Positions 8,324-17,069 of a stretch of DNA of 20,721 nucleotides are shown here, piece by piece. Source of the DNA: a bacterium (lineage in GTDB: Bacteria > Chloroflexota > Dormibacteria > UBA8260 > Bog-877); NCBI GenBank assembly GCA_021791455.1, contig JAJYWM010000139.1:1-20721 (forward strand), in the 5' to 3' direction. Below the pieces are notes generated by a model, which was not told the origin of the DNA, did not search any database, and saw nothing but the letters and a program-made list of their open reading frames with translations. The translations under genes were made by a program, and so were the position numbers. Position 1 is the first letter of the stretch. Each line of letters opens with the position of its first letter.

Positions 8324-11256
8324 CGGAGCACCGTGGGCAGGAACAAGTACGTGCCGAGAATGTCGACTGGCTTCTGTGCGTTCACCATCAGCCCTCTTCG
8401 ACTGGCGCCAGCGCCGGCGCGCACTCGACGGTGGGCATCCAGCAGGTTGCCGGCCAAGTTGTCCGCCAGCTGGTCGAGGTGCGCCACAAGTGCTGGTGCT
8501 CCCTTAGCGAAATCGTCCATCAGGTCCCGGGCGTGGTCCGGGTCGACGTTGGCATCGGGCACCACGGCCAGAAGTGCCTGGACCGCCTCCGGCTCCAGCC
8601 AGAGTGGGGCGTCAGGGCGGCCGGCAAAGGCCGCGAACCGCGCCTCCTCACAGACCTGCTGGTGTATTCCCTCAGAGCCTGGAAGGTCCAGTTGGAAGCG
8701 GTAACGCAGCAGCAGCAGGGTCGTCAGCCGGGTAACTGCTGCGGTGCGGACCGTCCCGGCGCGGGCCGCCACGCGGTACCCAAGTTGAGGATCAAGAGCA
8801 GTGTCGAGCACATACCGCCCGATTGCCTCCACCACTGGATCCGTCCGGGACAGCACCACGTGGTCCCTGGGGGCCGGAATGTCCCGGTGCAGGATCATCG
8901 GGCTGGCAAGATTCGAAGGCAGAGAGTCGGCCAGACCGGATGGGAGGGCGCTGATGTCAACTTGCCAAGCTGCCGGTTTGGCGGCTGGGGTGACGGAAGC
9001 GCCAAGAGCCCTCAGCGGAGCTATGACTAAGTCCTCTATCTCCGCGCGGGTACCGAGCCCACTCCGGGCCACTTCGGCTTCCCTCATCGCCTCCTCGGGA
9101 TGGATGGCCTCCTGGGCGTACTTCGTGCGGGACGTGCGCTCCCGCTCAGCGGCTGACTCCCACTCATGGTGCAGTCGGTCCCGCTGGGTGTCCTCCCCCA
9201 GATCCAAGACCAGCTGCTGGCCTCTTCCGCGGCCACGGATCAGGCCCTCGATCAGAGCCTCGACGACACCCTCAGCCTCGTCGGGCACCGGAACGGACAC
9301 TCCGGTCTTGTCGCGGATCGTCCTGGCCTTACGAATCAGCACATCAAGCACGATCTGGTCAATCCCGTTGTCCTGCCCATAGAGGGTTACCGCACGCACC
9401 ACGTCTCGGCGCTGCCCGAAGCGGTCCACGCGTCCTTCGCGCTGTTCATGGCGGGTCGGATTCCAGGCCAGGTCATAGTGGACTACTGCCTGGAAGCTCT
9501 CCTGCAGGTTGACCCCCTCTGACAGGCAGTCGGTAGCCACCAGGACTCGCCGGCCCGGCGTGGCAGCAAGCTCGGCGATCCTCTCCTCCCGGAGCTCGGG
9601 CGGAAGTTCCCCAGTCACGTACATGACGTTTGCGGTCCCGCGGAGGGCAGCCTGTAGGTGTTCGGCGACGTACTTGGCGGTATCGATGAATCGGCAGAAC
9701 ACGATCGGGTCGTAGCCATCACCCAACAGCCCCTTGACCTCGGTGACCAGCAGCCCCAGCTTGCGATCTAGCCGAGGTCCCCGGAGGGCCTCGGCCTCGC
9801 GAGCCATTTGCAGTAGACGCCGGTGCTCTGCACTCCGCTCGGTACCGCCCGCCTGCAGGCCGGCGTACAGGTCGTCAGCGTAAGTGGGGATCTCTATCTC
9901 GGCCGTAGGGTCCGGGTCCCCAAGAGGGGTCCCGTCACCCACTGGATCCGCACCTGGGGTGGTGTCTATGCCTTCGAGGCTGTCGGTGTCCGCGGTGTCC
10001 AAAACAGCCGCCCGTCCCAGCTGGTCGGCCTCGGCGGCGCTGTTGGCGGACGCGGAGGAAGCCCTGGTTCTCAAGGTGGCCGCGGCTGCCTCCGGAGAAG
10101 AGGCCAGGGCGCGTAGGAGAGCCAGTACTGACCACCATCGGACCCGCTGCCGCACGCGAGCCTGAGGAAGAGCACCATCAGTCTCGGAGACCTGACCGCG
10201 AGCGTAGGTGAGCACCCGTTCGAAGAGTGCCATGTACTCAGGGGAAAGACTGTAGGGTGCCTCTTTGGTGAGGCGGTCGGAGGGGAACTCAGTGTCCTCG
10301 TGGATGTAGCGGCGGACATCGGCCCGACGCCGTTGCACGAAGTGGCGCGCCAGATGTTCTCGTCCCCGCACCTCCTCGAGGTCGAGCCGTGATAGCTCCG
10401 GATCTAACAGCCCCAACAGGTTGCGAAACCCCTGCTCCTTGCCCGAATGGGGGGTCGCCGTGACTAGGATCAGGTGGCGTTGAGCTGCAGGCTCCGCGAT
10501 CTTGAGCATGAGCTCGTACCGTTGGGTACGCGGCGAGGTACCACCACCGCCCGCACCGTCGGCGACGCAGGTATGGGCCTCGTCCACGATCACCAACTCT
10601 GGGCAGTGGTTAATGAACTCCTGGCGACGGAGCGGCGACTTGATGAAGTCGGTCGATATGACGGTGAAGCGATAGCGAGAAAACACTGACTCATCGAGCA
10701 TCAGACCCCGGGTGAGGCGCCCGACCGTAGATGGCAGCACAACTTCCGCGTCGATCGCAAACTTCTCGCGAAGCTCACGCTGCCACTGCTCGGCGAGGGC
10801 GGGGCTGCAGAGGACTGCCAAACGCTGGGCGTCGCCCTGGGCGATTAGCTCGGCCGCGATCAGTCCCGCCTCTATGGTCTTGCCGATACCGACGTCATCG
10901 GCAATGAGGATCCGCACCGGATCCTGGCGGAGCGCCAGCAAGAGTGGTACGTACTGATACGCGCGTGGCTCCACGGCCAGCTTGGCCAGCGATCGGAAGG
11001 GCCCGGCCGAGGACCGAAACCCCACCTGGAGCGCGGTCCGAAGCAAACGACCGCTGGTCGCATCGCCGAGATCTTCTGGCCCGGGAAGTGGAAACTGCGC
11101 CGGCGTAACCTTCTCGAGCGCCGGGAGCACCGCAGCCATGTCGTCGTCTGTGCCTCCCAGGGGCCGCAGGACCAAGAGTTCGTCGTCACTGTCGGGCAGT
11201 ACGACCCATTCCCGTCCCCTCGCGCTCACCAGGCTGCCGGGAGCAAAGAAGCTCAT
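8320..11256 (-). CDS. drmD: DrmD-type SNF2/HepA-like helicase
   Basis: 978 aa from the chosen ATG at 11256 (first residues MSFFAPGSLVSARGREW). The frame extends upstream to a GTG at 11316, but that would overlap the previous gene by 64 bases, whereas 11256 gives the same ATGA overlap used elsewhere in the operon. SNF2-family motifs: Walker A region DDVGIGKT (120-127), DEAH (225-228), VTATPHS (265-271), then ATDCLSEGVNLQ (574-585) and EQREGRVDRFGQ (604-615) in the second RecA lobe. The N-terminal signature LLVLRPLGGTDDD and the VEPRAYQYVPLL / ILIADDVGIGKT block match the DrmD-like group of class 1 DISARM and helicase-related proteins. A low-complexity Ala/Asp/Gly/Pro stretch (~395-460) separates the two lobes. 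It should act as an ATP-driven double-stranded DNA translocase or remodeler. It sits directly upstream of the methylase, as in DISARM class 1. Confidence 0.85.
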   Translation of the reverse strand: MSFFAPGSLVSARGREWVVLPDSDDELLVLRPLGGTDDDMAAVLPALEKVTPAQFPLPGPEDLGDATSGRLLRTALQVGFRSSAGPFRSLAKLAVEPRAYQYVPLLLALRQDPVRILIADDVGIGKTIEAGLIAAELIAQGDAQRLAVLCSPALAEQWQRELREKFAIDAEVVLPSTVGRLTRGLMLDESVFSRYRFTVISTDFIKSPLRRQEFINHCPELVIVDEAHTCVADGAGGGGTSPRTQRYELMLKIAEPAAQRHLILVTATPHSGKEQGFRNLLGLLDPELSRLDLEEVRGREHLARHFVQRRRADVRRYIHEDTEFPSDRLTKEAPYSLSPEYMALFERVLTYARGQVSETDGALPQARVRQRVRWWSVLALLRALASSPEAAAATLRTRASSASANSAAEADQLGRAAVLDTADTDSLEGIDTTPGADPVGDGTPLGDPDPTAEIEIPTYADDLYAGLQAGGTERSAEHRRLLQMAREAEALRGPRLDRKLGLLVTEVKGLLGDGYDPIVFCRFIDTAKYVAEHLQAALRGTANVMYVTGELPPELREERIAELAATPGRRVLVATDCLSEGVNLQESFQAVVHYDLAWNPTRHEQREGRVDRFGQRRDVVRAVTLYGQDNGIDQIVLDVLIRKARTIRDKTGVSVPVPDEAEGVVEALIEGLIRGRGRGQQLVLDLGEDTQRDRLHHEWESAAERERTSRTKYAQEAIHPEEAMREAEVARSGLGTRAEIEDLVIAPLRALGASVTPAAKPAAWQVDISALPSGLADSLPSNLASPMILHRDIPAPRDHVVLSRTDPVVEAIGRYVLDTALDPQLGYRVAARAGTVRTAAVTRLTTLLLLRYRFQLDLPGSEGIHQQVCEEARFAAFAGRPDAPLWLEPEAVQALLAVVPDANVDPDHARDLMDDFAKGAPALVAHLDQLADNLAGNLLDAHRRVRAGAGASRRGLMVNAQKPVDILGTYLFLPTVLR

Positions 11257-14200
11257 CCCTCTCGCCCGGAGATGACTCCAAAGACCGCGGGGCGCCGACC
11301 GATCGCAGCCGGCCACTCTCCCTGGTCGTACCCCACCCGCACCACATCCCAGCCCCCATCCTGAAGGCGCCGGCTGGCATCTATGTCCTTCTCCGCCTGC
11401 GAGGGCGCTTGATGCCGGGGGCCATCGACGAATAGCGCAACTGGACCAGTCGGCAGATCGTAAACGAAGTCCGGGCGAGCTCGAGCGGTCTCCACGTAGA
11501 CCTGGGCGCGGTCCGGCAGGCGCAGGCTGCGTTCGTCCAACCAGTCCAGGAAGGCGCGCTCCAGATCCGAATCGCAGGCAGCCTTGAGAGAGTCAAGGAC
11601 CCGGGCGCGCGCTACCCCCCCCACCCCTGGGACAGTTGTCGACCCTGCCAGGGAGATGAGCAGAGCCTTGGCACGCTGGCGGTCGATAAGGCTGTGCTCC
11701 GCCTGGTTGGAAAACGACAGCAAGCAGTCGTAGCATCCGCGCTCGCAGCGCTCACGCGCTCCTTCCGCATGCCCAAGGTCAGCGCCGCTACTGGGATCGA
11801 AGTGGAGGAGTTCCAGCGCCGCTGTTGCCACCTTGGCCAACGCATCAGGCTCACTCACCAGCCGGCGAAGTACCCCCGCCCCACCTTCCCCGGCCTCGGT
11901 GAAGAGCATCCGACCCCTCTGCGCCGGGTCCGGCAGACTGGACGAGTCCAGCTCGGAGTCCTCCAGCTGGAAACACGCCTCGATACCTCGTTCGAGGGCG
12001 TAACGGACGCTGGTGGAAGCGACTTCGTCGAGAGTCGTGCTAAAGCGGGTGACCAGGATGTTGCGGGTATCCTCAACATAGGGAATGACTTTCTGCCGGG
12101 TCTTCGCGTCGTCCAGGGGCTCGAGATCGTCCGCATCGACAGTGGTGTCGGTGGCTTGCTTGTCGGAGAGCCAGCGCCCCTCGACGGGATCGAGCCAGAA
12201 GCCGCGGTCGTAGGGGTCCTTGCGCCGGCGCCTACCTACATTCGCCAAACGGATAGTCGCCGCATCCCCGTGTACCATCTCGGCGACCGGCCTTTCCCCA
12301 CTAGCCATTGCCTCGGCATCGACCCGGCCAGATCGATCCCCGTGGCTAGAGAAGCGGTACGAGATCTCAATTTCAAAACCCGAGCGACGGCGCTCTTCCT
12401 CGTCACTGGAGATGCGTTCGCGCCGGCGGGTGTGCACTGTCTGCAGCCTCAGAAGGTTGCCGGTCTTGGTACCGAGCACCTCCCCGCAGCTCTCGCAGGT
12501 GTCGATTCCAACTCCCACTGGATGGTGGTAGCCACAGGCTTCGCAACGTCTAGCCTCCTCGGCCTGGATGCCTCCCCCGGTACCCGCCGCCAACGGCAGC
12601 TGCACCCGGACCACCTCATAGCGCGAGCCCTCGTGGTAGATCAGCGCTCCAGGGCCAAACTCGCGAATTGCTACAAATCTCGGGCGCTGCAGGTAGCCGC
12701 CATCGCGACCCCCTCGCGATTTGCCCGAACCAGGAATGTAAGCGGCTAGAGGTAAGCGTGGGAACGCATATCCGGGAAGGAACCCCTCCGATGCCAAATA
12801 GCGGTAGGAGTAGAAGTCGCTCTGAAGATTGCCCTTCTCGTCGTTGCCCAGCAGCCGCAGACGGTCCCGGGCCTCGCGCTCCCGGGCAGCCGCGATCTCC
12901 TGTTCCTTGCTGGAGGCCCCCGGGGCAACCGCTAGCTTGCCTTGCTCGCGGTACTCGGCGAGGGTAAGCCGGTACAGGTTCCGCCAGCGGTCCAGGGCCC
13001 GGTCAAGATTGAATGGTGCCCGATCCACGGTGTCGGCAACCCATCCCTCGTGCCACCAGCTGACCGGCCCTTCGAGAACGCCCCACGACTGACGAAGCTC
13101 GCCCAGGAGACGCTCGGCCCTAAATGTGGCACGTCGTTTGGCTCCCGGATCTTCGAGGGCCCGGCGTACCTCAGGAAGGAATTCCAGACTCGGAGCGTCA
13201 CCGGCCATGTCCAGCACGTCAGGGAGCGAGGACTTCAGAGACTGGCCGGTCTCGGCGAGCCACACGGCCTGAACGTGCGAGCGGACCAATTCCTCATTGC
13301 CGAGGTCCAGCCTGGGCGGCGCCACCGCCCCTGAGACCATCTCCGCGCTATGCCGAAACCAGTAGTTGTCGTGGGCGTTGCCGCTGGAGCAGTAGGTTGT
13401 GACGAGTGCGGGCTGGCCCTGCCGTCCCGCCCGCCCCGAGCGCTGTGCATAGTTCGCGGGCGTGGGGGGGACATTGCGCATTGCCACGGCGTTCAGGCTG
13501 GCAATATCGACCCCCAACTCCATGGTCGGAGAGCAGAAGAGCAAAGGCAAGGTCCCGTCTCGGAAGCGCTCCTCCCGCTCCTCTCGGAGTTCAGATGGAA
13601 CCTGGGCTGTGTGCTCGCGTGCATACAGACCAGCTAGAGCCAGGCCGCCCTGGCGGTAGAGATCTCTGAAGAAGGGATTCACGCGGGGCCTGGTTTCGGT
13701 GTCGTACGCCAATCTGATTGGATCTTCGGCTCCATGCACTCCATCACCGAGGGTCCAACGAACTGAGGACGCTTTCAGACGATAGCCGGGCCGCCCCGCC
13801 CTATCGGTAGCGACCTCCCTCAGGGTCCCCACACTGCTCAGAACCCGGAGAGCATCCGCTATGACCTGCTGCGCAGCATCGGTTGAGGCACCCGGGTCCA
13901 TCAGCGTCCGGCGCACGTAACGGCCGAAGGCCCCGCGGCCAGACAAGTTGAGATCCGATCGCGCGGAACCCGGCATTCCGCCTCTGGCGAAGACCGTGCC
14001 GGCGACCTCCGGACGGTCCCCGTCGGAGATCAGCCAGGGCTCGCGAAGGTGCTGTCGAGACTCCCGTTGAAGCCTCTCGAAGCCGACCTCGGTCAGGCAG
14101 TCGACGTCCACAGCCAAGACCCTACGGAACTCGTCGGCGAGGATTCGGCAGATGTCCTCACGCACCTCGGGGCTGGCTCCCGCCAGGGCAGGGTGAGCCC

Positions 14201-16520
14201 CGCGCCAGACGGCCTCTTCCGCGGCGATCTCCGGTAGATCCACATAGCGCACCACGAGGAGCCCAACTTGCTCCATGTTGGGCATAGTGACGCGCCAACC
14301 ACGCTTGAGGTCCGCGTAGAGCCGGTACTCGACGACTCCCCGCAGCGCGCGCTCCACCATTTCGAGTTGCGAGAACCTCGCACCAGGGTTCTCAGCGTAG
14401 TCGCCCAACCTGAGTCCGAGCGCCGCAGCCACCTCCTGCGCGACCCTCTCGTGGGACAGACCGCCCGGCTTGTCCTGGAGAGCCTTGCACAGGGCGGCTC
14501 TGAGTTGAGCCACCTGGATGAAATCATTGAAATGACCGGCCTGCAGGGAGGCGTCCTGACGGTTGTCGACGAAGGTGAGTAACTTGCGAGCCTCCTTGGG
14601 AAGGTAGGTCGAGCCGGATCGCCTGAGCGACCCCACCACGCTTGCCGAGATCACGGTCATCGCCGATGAGCGGCCCTCTTGGTCGAGTGTGGCCAGCTTG
14701 GAGAAGTCGCTGCCACGTACCTGCTCGTAGGAAACTCGGCAGCGCAGACAGAAGCTGAATGGAGTTGGAACAAACCAGGCTCGCAGGCCCTCGCCCGGGG
14801 CCGCCTTGGACCCGTCAGGAAGAAGCCAGATGGTCTCGGGCAAGTACTTTTGCCGATTGGGCGCGACGGAGACTGATCCATCTTCGTCCTCCGCCAGCCA
14901 GTGCTCCGGGACTCGCTCGTAGAGCAACGCGTCGGCCGGCCACGGATATTCCTCTGATAGGTACAAGTAACCAGTTACGCTGTCTCCACCGGAGGCGTCC
15001 CTGTCAGCTCGGGGCACGTACCGAAGCCTGCCGTCACGCTCTACCTTGCTGACCACGTAGTAATCCTGACCACACTCTCGGCAGAAACCGAGCGGCAGGA
15101 GCGCCTTGTCCGGTTCGCCGGGGACCCTCAGCTGATACTGCCAGGTGAGATGGCGAACGGCAGTCGCTTCAAGACTCGCATATACGTTGTCGCCCTTGGA
15201 TATGAACTGGTGCAGGCGGAAGGCAAACAAAGGGCGGCGGTTGATCGGGTCGTAGGTTCGAGCACCGGCGAGGAGCACCTTTTCCACTGCAGCACGGCAG
15301 GAAGCTGGATCAGTTGTGGTCAGTTCGCTGAGTCGCATGGCTGCGTCGGATACCCTGGTCGGAGCGCCCCTGATGAGCTCTCCGGAATCGCGATCGCGTC
15401 CAAGCCCAAAGGCCTCTTCTACCCAACCCGCCAGGGGGTCAGCCGCTAGATCGTCGTAGCCATAGGGAAGCTCCCTTCCATCGGCAATGTCCGAGACTCT
15501 AGCGGCCAGCACTTCAGGACTGGCGGCAGCCACGGTGGTGGCCCGAAGAACGGTCTCGCCAATCACCCGCTCGGGACCAACGTCGGTACCGAAAAGCCGG
15601 CTAGCCACTTGGGCTACGGCCTTTCGGCCTGCGGCTTTCGTGACGCCAGCGACCATCGTCGCTGAAGTCCCCACAACCTGGACGTCTGGCGACTCGCAGG
15701 CGTCCCGGACCCGGCGAACCAGCATCGCTACATCGGCACCCTGGCGTCCCCGATAGGTATGCAACTCGTCCAAGACTAAAAAGCGCAAACCTCGCGCCGC
15801 ACTGACGAGGTGGCTACGCTCATCCGGCCGAGTGAGCACCAAGTCGAGCATGACGTAGTTGGTAAGCAGGATGTCCGGGGGGTTCGCCAGTATCCTCGCC
15901 CGGTCGTCGGGGCTCTCCTGGCCGGTGTAGCGGGCAAAGGTCACGGACCGCTCGGCCGGAGCAAACCCGTAATCGACGAACTTGCGGAGCTCCTCCACTT
16001 GGCTGTTGGCAAGAGCATTCATCGGATATACGACAATCCCCTTCACACCACGGGCGCCTCTTTCTCGGTCTCGTAAGACCCTGTCCACAATAGGCACAAT
16101 GTACGCCAGCGACTTGCCCGAGCCAGTGCCGGTCGTCAGTACGTACGACTGGCCAGTGGCAGCGGCCTCAATGGCATCGCGCTGATGCCGGTGAAAGACG
16201 ATCGGATTACGGCCAGGGTCCTCCGGAGCTTCCTTGATGCGAAAGATCCGCTCGCAACCCGGATGTAGAATTCCTTGGGCGACGAGCTCAGATGGGGTAC
16301 CGCCAGTAGCAAAGCTCGGGTTGAGGGATAGCCACGGGTCAGGCCACTGGTCGGACTCCTCCAACCGCGTACGCAACAGCTCCCTAACTCTCGAGTCGCG
16401 CGGCCATACGAAGGAAGTGGTGAATGACTTGTAGTCCTGAACGAGCGACTCCCGCAATGAGAAAAGGTCGATCTCGTGACCGTCTGAGGGGCCAGTAAGG
16501 TCGGACCAAGCCTTCACCAT
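11253..16520 (-). CDS. Giant DEAD/DEAH helicase with DUF1998 and C-terminal Vsr/DUF559-like nuclease (DruE/MrfA-like)
   Basis: 1755 aa. Helicase motifs: TGTGSGKS (130-137), VVYPMNALANSQ (163-174), DILLTNYVML (216-225), DEAH-box variant DELH (251-254), GTSATM (284-289), then SPTMELGVDIASLN (997-1010) and YAQRSGRAGRQG (1024-1035). Zinc knots: C480/C483, C591/C594, C1326/C1329/C1342/C1345, and the DUF1998 signature C1592/C1596/C1599 (CERGCYDCLLSFSNQ). The lobes are separated by ~700 residues. Residues ~1650-1745 form an added nuclease-like domain: E1654, D1684 in RPDFVY, D1699 in FVDGPRH with H1703, as in Vsr/DUF559 PD-(D/E)XK enzymes. The motor is a Ski2-like 3'-5' helicase of the MrfA / Druantia DruE kind. 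The ATG is preceded by TGGGGGGCCCA. It leads the five-gene operon, so it is likely the defining component. A DUF1998 helicase with its own nuclease could unwind and cut in one chain. Confidence 0.85.
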   Translation of the reverse strand: MVKAWSDLTGPSDGHEIDLFSLRESLVQDYKSFTTSFVWPRDSRVRELLRTRLEESDQWPDPWLSLNPSFATGGTPSELVAQGILHPGCERIFRIKEAPEDPGRNPIVFHRHQRDAIEAAATGQSYVLTTGTGSGKSLAYIVPIVDRVLRDRERGARGVKGIVVYPMNALANSQVEELRKFVDYGFAPAERSVTFARYTGQESPDDRARILANPPDILLTNYVMLDLVLTRPDERSHLVSAARGLRFLVLDELHTYRGRQGADVAMLVRRVRDACESPDVQVVGTSATMVAGVTKAAGRKAVAQVASRLFGTDVGPERVIGETVLRATTVAAASPEVLAARVSDIADGRELPYGYDDLAADPLAGWVEEAFGLGRDRDSGELIRGAPTRVSDAAMRLSELTTTDPASCRAAVEKVLLAGARTYDPINRRPLFAFRLHQFISKGDNVYASLEATAVRHLTWQYQLRVPGEPDKALLPLGFCRECGQDYYVVSKVERDGRLRYVPRADRDASGGDSVTGYLYLSEEYPWPADALLYERVPEHWLAEDEDGSVSVAPNRQKYLPETIWLLPDGSKAAPGEGLRAWFVPTPFSFCLRCRVSYEQVRGSDFSKLATLDQEGRSSAMTVISASVVGSLRRSGSTYLPKEARKLLTFVDNRQDASLQAGHFNDFIQVAQLRAALCKALQDKPGGLSHERVAQEVAAALGLRLGDYAENPGARFSQLEMVERALRGVVEYRLYADLKRGWRVTMPNMEQVGLLVVRYVDLPEIAAEEAVWRGAHPALAGASPEVREDICRILADEFRRVLAVDVDCLTEVGFERLQRESRQHLREPWLISDGDRPEVAGTVFARGGMPGSARSDLNLSGRGAFGRYVRRTLMDPGASTDAAQQVIADALRVLSSVGTLREVATDRAGRPGYRLKASSVRWTLGDGVHGAEDPIRLAYDTETRPRVNPFFRDLYRQGGLALAGLYAREHTAQVPSELREEREERFRDGTLPLLFCSPTMELGVDIASLNAVAMRNVPPTPANYAQRSGRAGRQGQPALVTTYCSSGNAHDNYWFRHSAEMVSGAVAPPRLDLGNEELVRSHVQAVWLAETGQSLKSSLPDVLDMAGDAPSLEFLPEVRRALEDPGAKRRATFRAERLLGELRQSWGVLEGPVSWWHEGWVADTVDRAPFNLDRALDRWRNLYRLTLAEYREQGKLAVAPGASSKEQEIAAAREREARDRLRLLGNDEKGNLQSDFYSYRYLASEGFLPGYAFPRLPLAAYIPGSGKSRGGRDGGYLQRPRFVAIREFGPGALIYHEGSRYEVVRVQLPLAAGTGGGIQAEEARRCEACGYHHPVGVGIDTCESCGEVLGTKTGNLLRLQTVHTRRRERISSDEEERRRSGFEIEISYRFSSHGDRSGRVDAEAMASGERPVAEMVHGDAATIRLANVGRRRRKDPYDRGFWLDPVEGRWLSDKQATDTTVDADDLEPLDDAKTRQKVIPYVEDTRNILVTRFSTTLDEVASTSVRYALERGIEACFQLEDSELDSSSLPDPAQRGRMLFTEAGEGGAGVLRRLVSEPDALAKVATAALELLHFDPSSGADLGHAEGARERCERGCYDCLLSFSNQAEHSLIDRQRAKALLISLAGSTTVPGVGGVARARVLDSLKAACDSDLERAFLDWLDERSLRLPDRAQVYVETARARPDFVYDLPTGPVALFVDGPRHQAPSQAEKDIDASRRLQDGGWDVVRVGYDQGEWPAAIGRRPAVFGVISGREG

Positions 16521-16864
16521 TGGGCCCCCCAGGCGTCCCGATTTCCAGCCCCCGATTCGCTACCGATGGCAAGCATCGGCCATATCTGCACATGCAGACG
16601 ATACGGAACGCGGCAGCGTGGGAGCCGCGCCTCCGCCGACATCAACGTGAGGCCCACCTTGGCTGCTGCCTTCAGCCACTCCAGCCCAGATCTTGGACCG
16701 TCCATGATTAGAGTCGCCCCCAAAGAATCGTCCGAGCCCACTCCTGTCACCCCAACCTCGGAGTCCTCATCGTGGATCCGCCACCTCCCGCCCGGGGGAG
16801 TGGAACCGTCAACCAAAGGAACCGAGCCGTCGCCGGGGCAGGGAACTCGCTCATTTGTCGTCAT
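16514..16864 (-). CDS. Possible leading small gene of the operon, function unknown
   Basis: A 116-aa frame, starting ATG at 16864, whose TGA overlaps the helicase start (ATGGTGA, 7 bases). No domain is recognisable; the first half is Gly/Asp-rich and the middle (LGATLIMDGPRSGLEWLKAAAK) looks like real protein. There is no Shine-Dalgarno, but TAGGCT lies exactly six bases before the ATG, which would give a leaderless transcript beginning at its first base. That, the overlap and the same strand argue that it is translated and couples to the helicase. Against it are the short length and the lack of any known match. If not real, the stretch is the operon's 5' leader. Confidence 0.45.
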   Translation of the reverse strand: MTTNERVPCPGDGSVPLVDGSTPPGGRWRIHDEDSEVGVTGVGSDDSLGATLIMDGPRSGLEWLKAAAKVGLTLMSAEARLPRCRVPYRLHVQIWPMLAIGSESGAGNRDAWGAQW

Positions 16865-17069
16865 TGTCGGAGCCTAGCGCCGGTCCCGTCCAGCCTTCGC
16901 CACTTCGTTACCATCTCGGCGGCAGCGTCGGCCCTCTCCATCCTGGTGACCGTGGGCCGCCGACAGAGGCACGTCCCGGACCCAGGACAACCTGACGATG
17001 ATCCGTCCCGGTTCTCGCCTGACCTGCACCGGCCCTCCCTGGTAGACCGGCTGATGGCCGCGCGCTAGC
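16865..17069. other. Intergenic region upstream of the central operon
   Basis: About 205 bases between the 3' end of the 268-aa gene and the 116-aa ORF. It should contain the operon promoter. A plus-strand frame 16772-17068 crosses it but has no ribosome site and no family resemblance. No strong terminator hairpin with a T-run is visible for the upstream gene. Confidence 0.4.
16871..16876 (-). promoter_or_regulatory. Candidate -10 element TAGGCT for the five/six-gene operon
   Basis: TAGGCT on the minus strand fits the actinobacterial TANNNT pattern and ends six bases before the ATG at 16864. No convincing -35 is visible upstream. It is the best promoter candidate for the whole operon, implying a leaderless mRNA starting at the 116-aa ORF. 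Confidence 0.35.

Noticed and set aside
7847..9030. Long plus-strand frames (285 and 242 aa) opposite the methylase and drmD junction
   Set aside because: Both overlap well-supported minus genes and each other; their composition is Arg/Pro/Ser/Gly-rich without any domain.
11694..12749. 351-aa plus-strand frame opposite the C-terminal part of the giant helicase
   Set aside because: The minus frame encodes the zinc knot and the DUF1998 signature across the same bases; the plus frame shows no protein motif. It is an antisense shadow of GC-rich coding DNA.
1..16520. Calling the locus a complete class 1 DISARM system
   Set aside because: DrmD-like and DrmMI-like genes are present, but no recognisable DrmA, DrmB or phospholipase-D-type DrmC lies in the window.
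11253..16520. Calling the locus a Druantia system from the DruE-like helicase
   Set aside because: DruE is only one of several DUF1998 helicase families, and no DruA-D, DruF/G or DruH partner is recognisable.
16772..17068. 98-aa plus-strand frame across the gap upstream of the operon
   Set aside because: GTG start without a ribosome site, no recognisable family, and it overlaps the better supported minus 116-aa frame. I cannot exclude a gene remnant.
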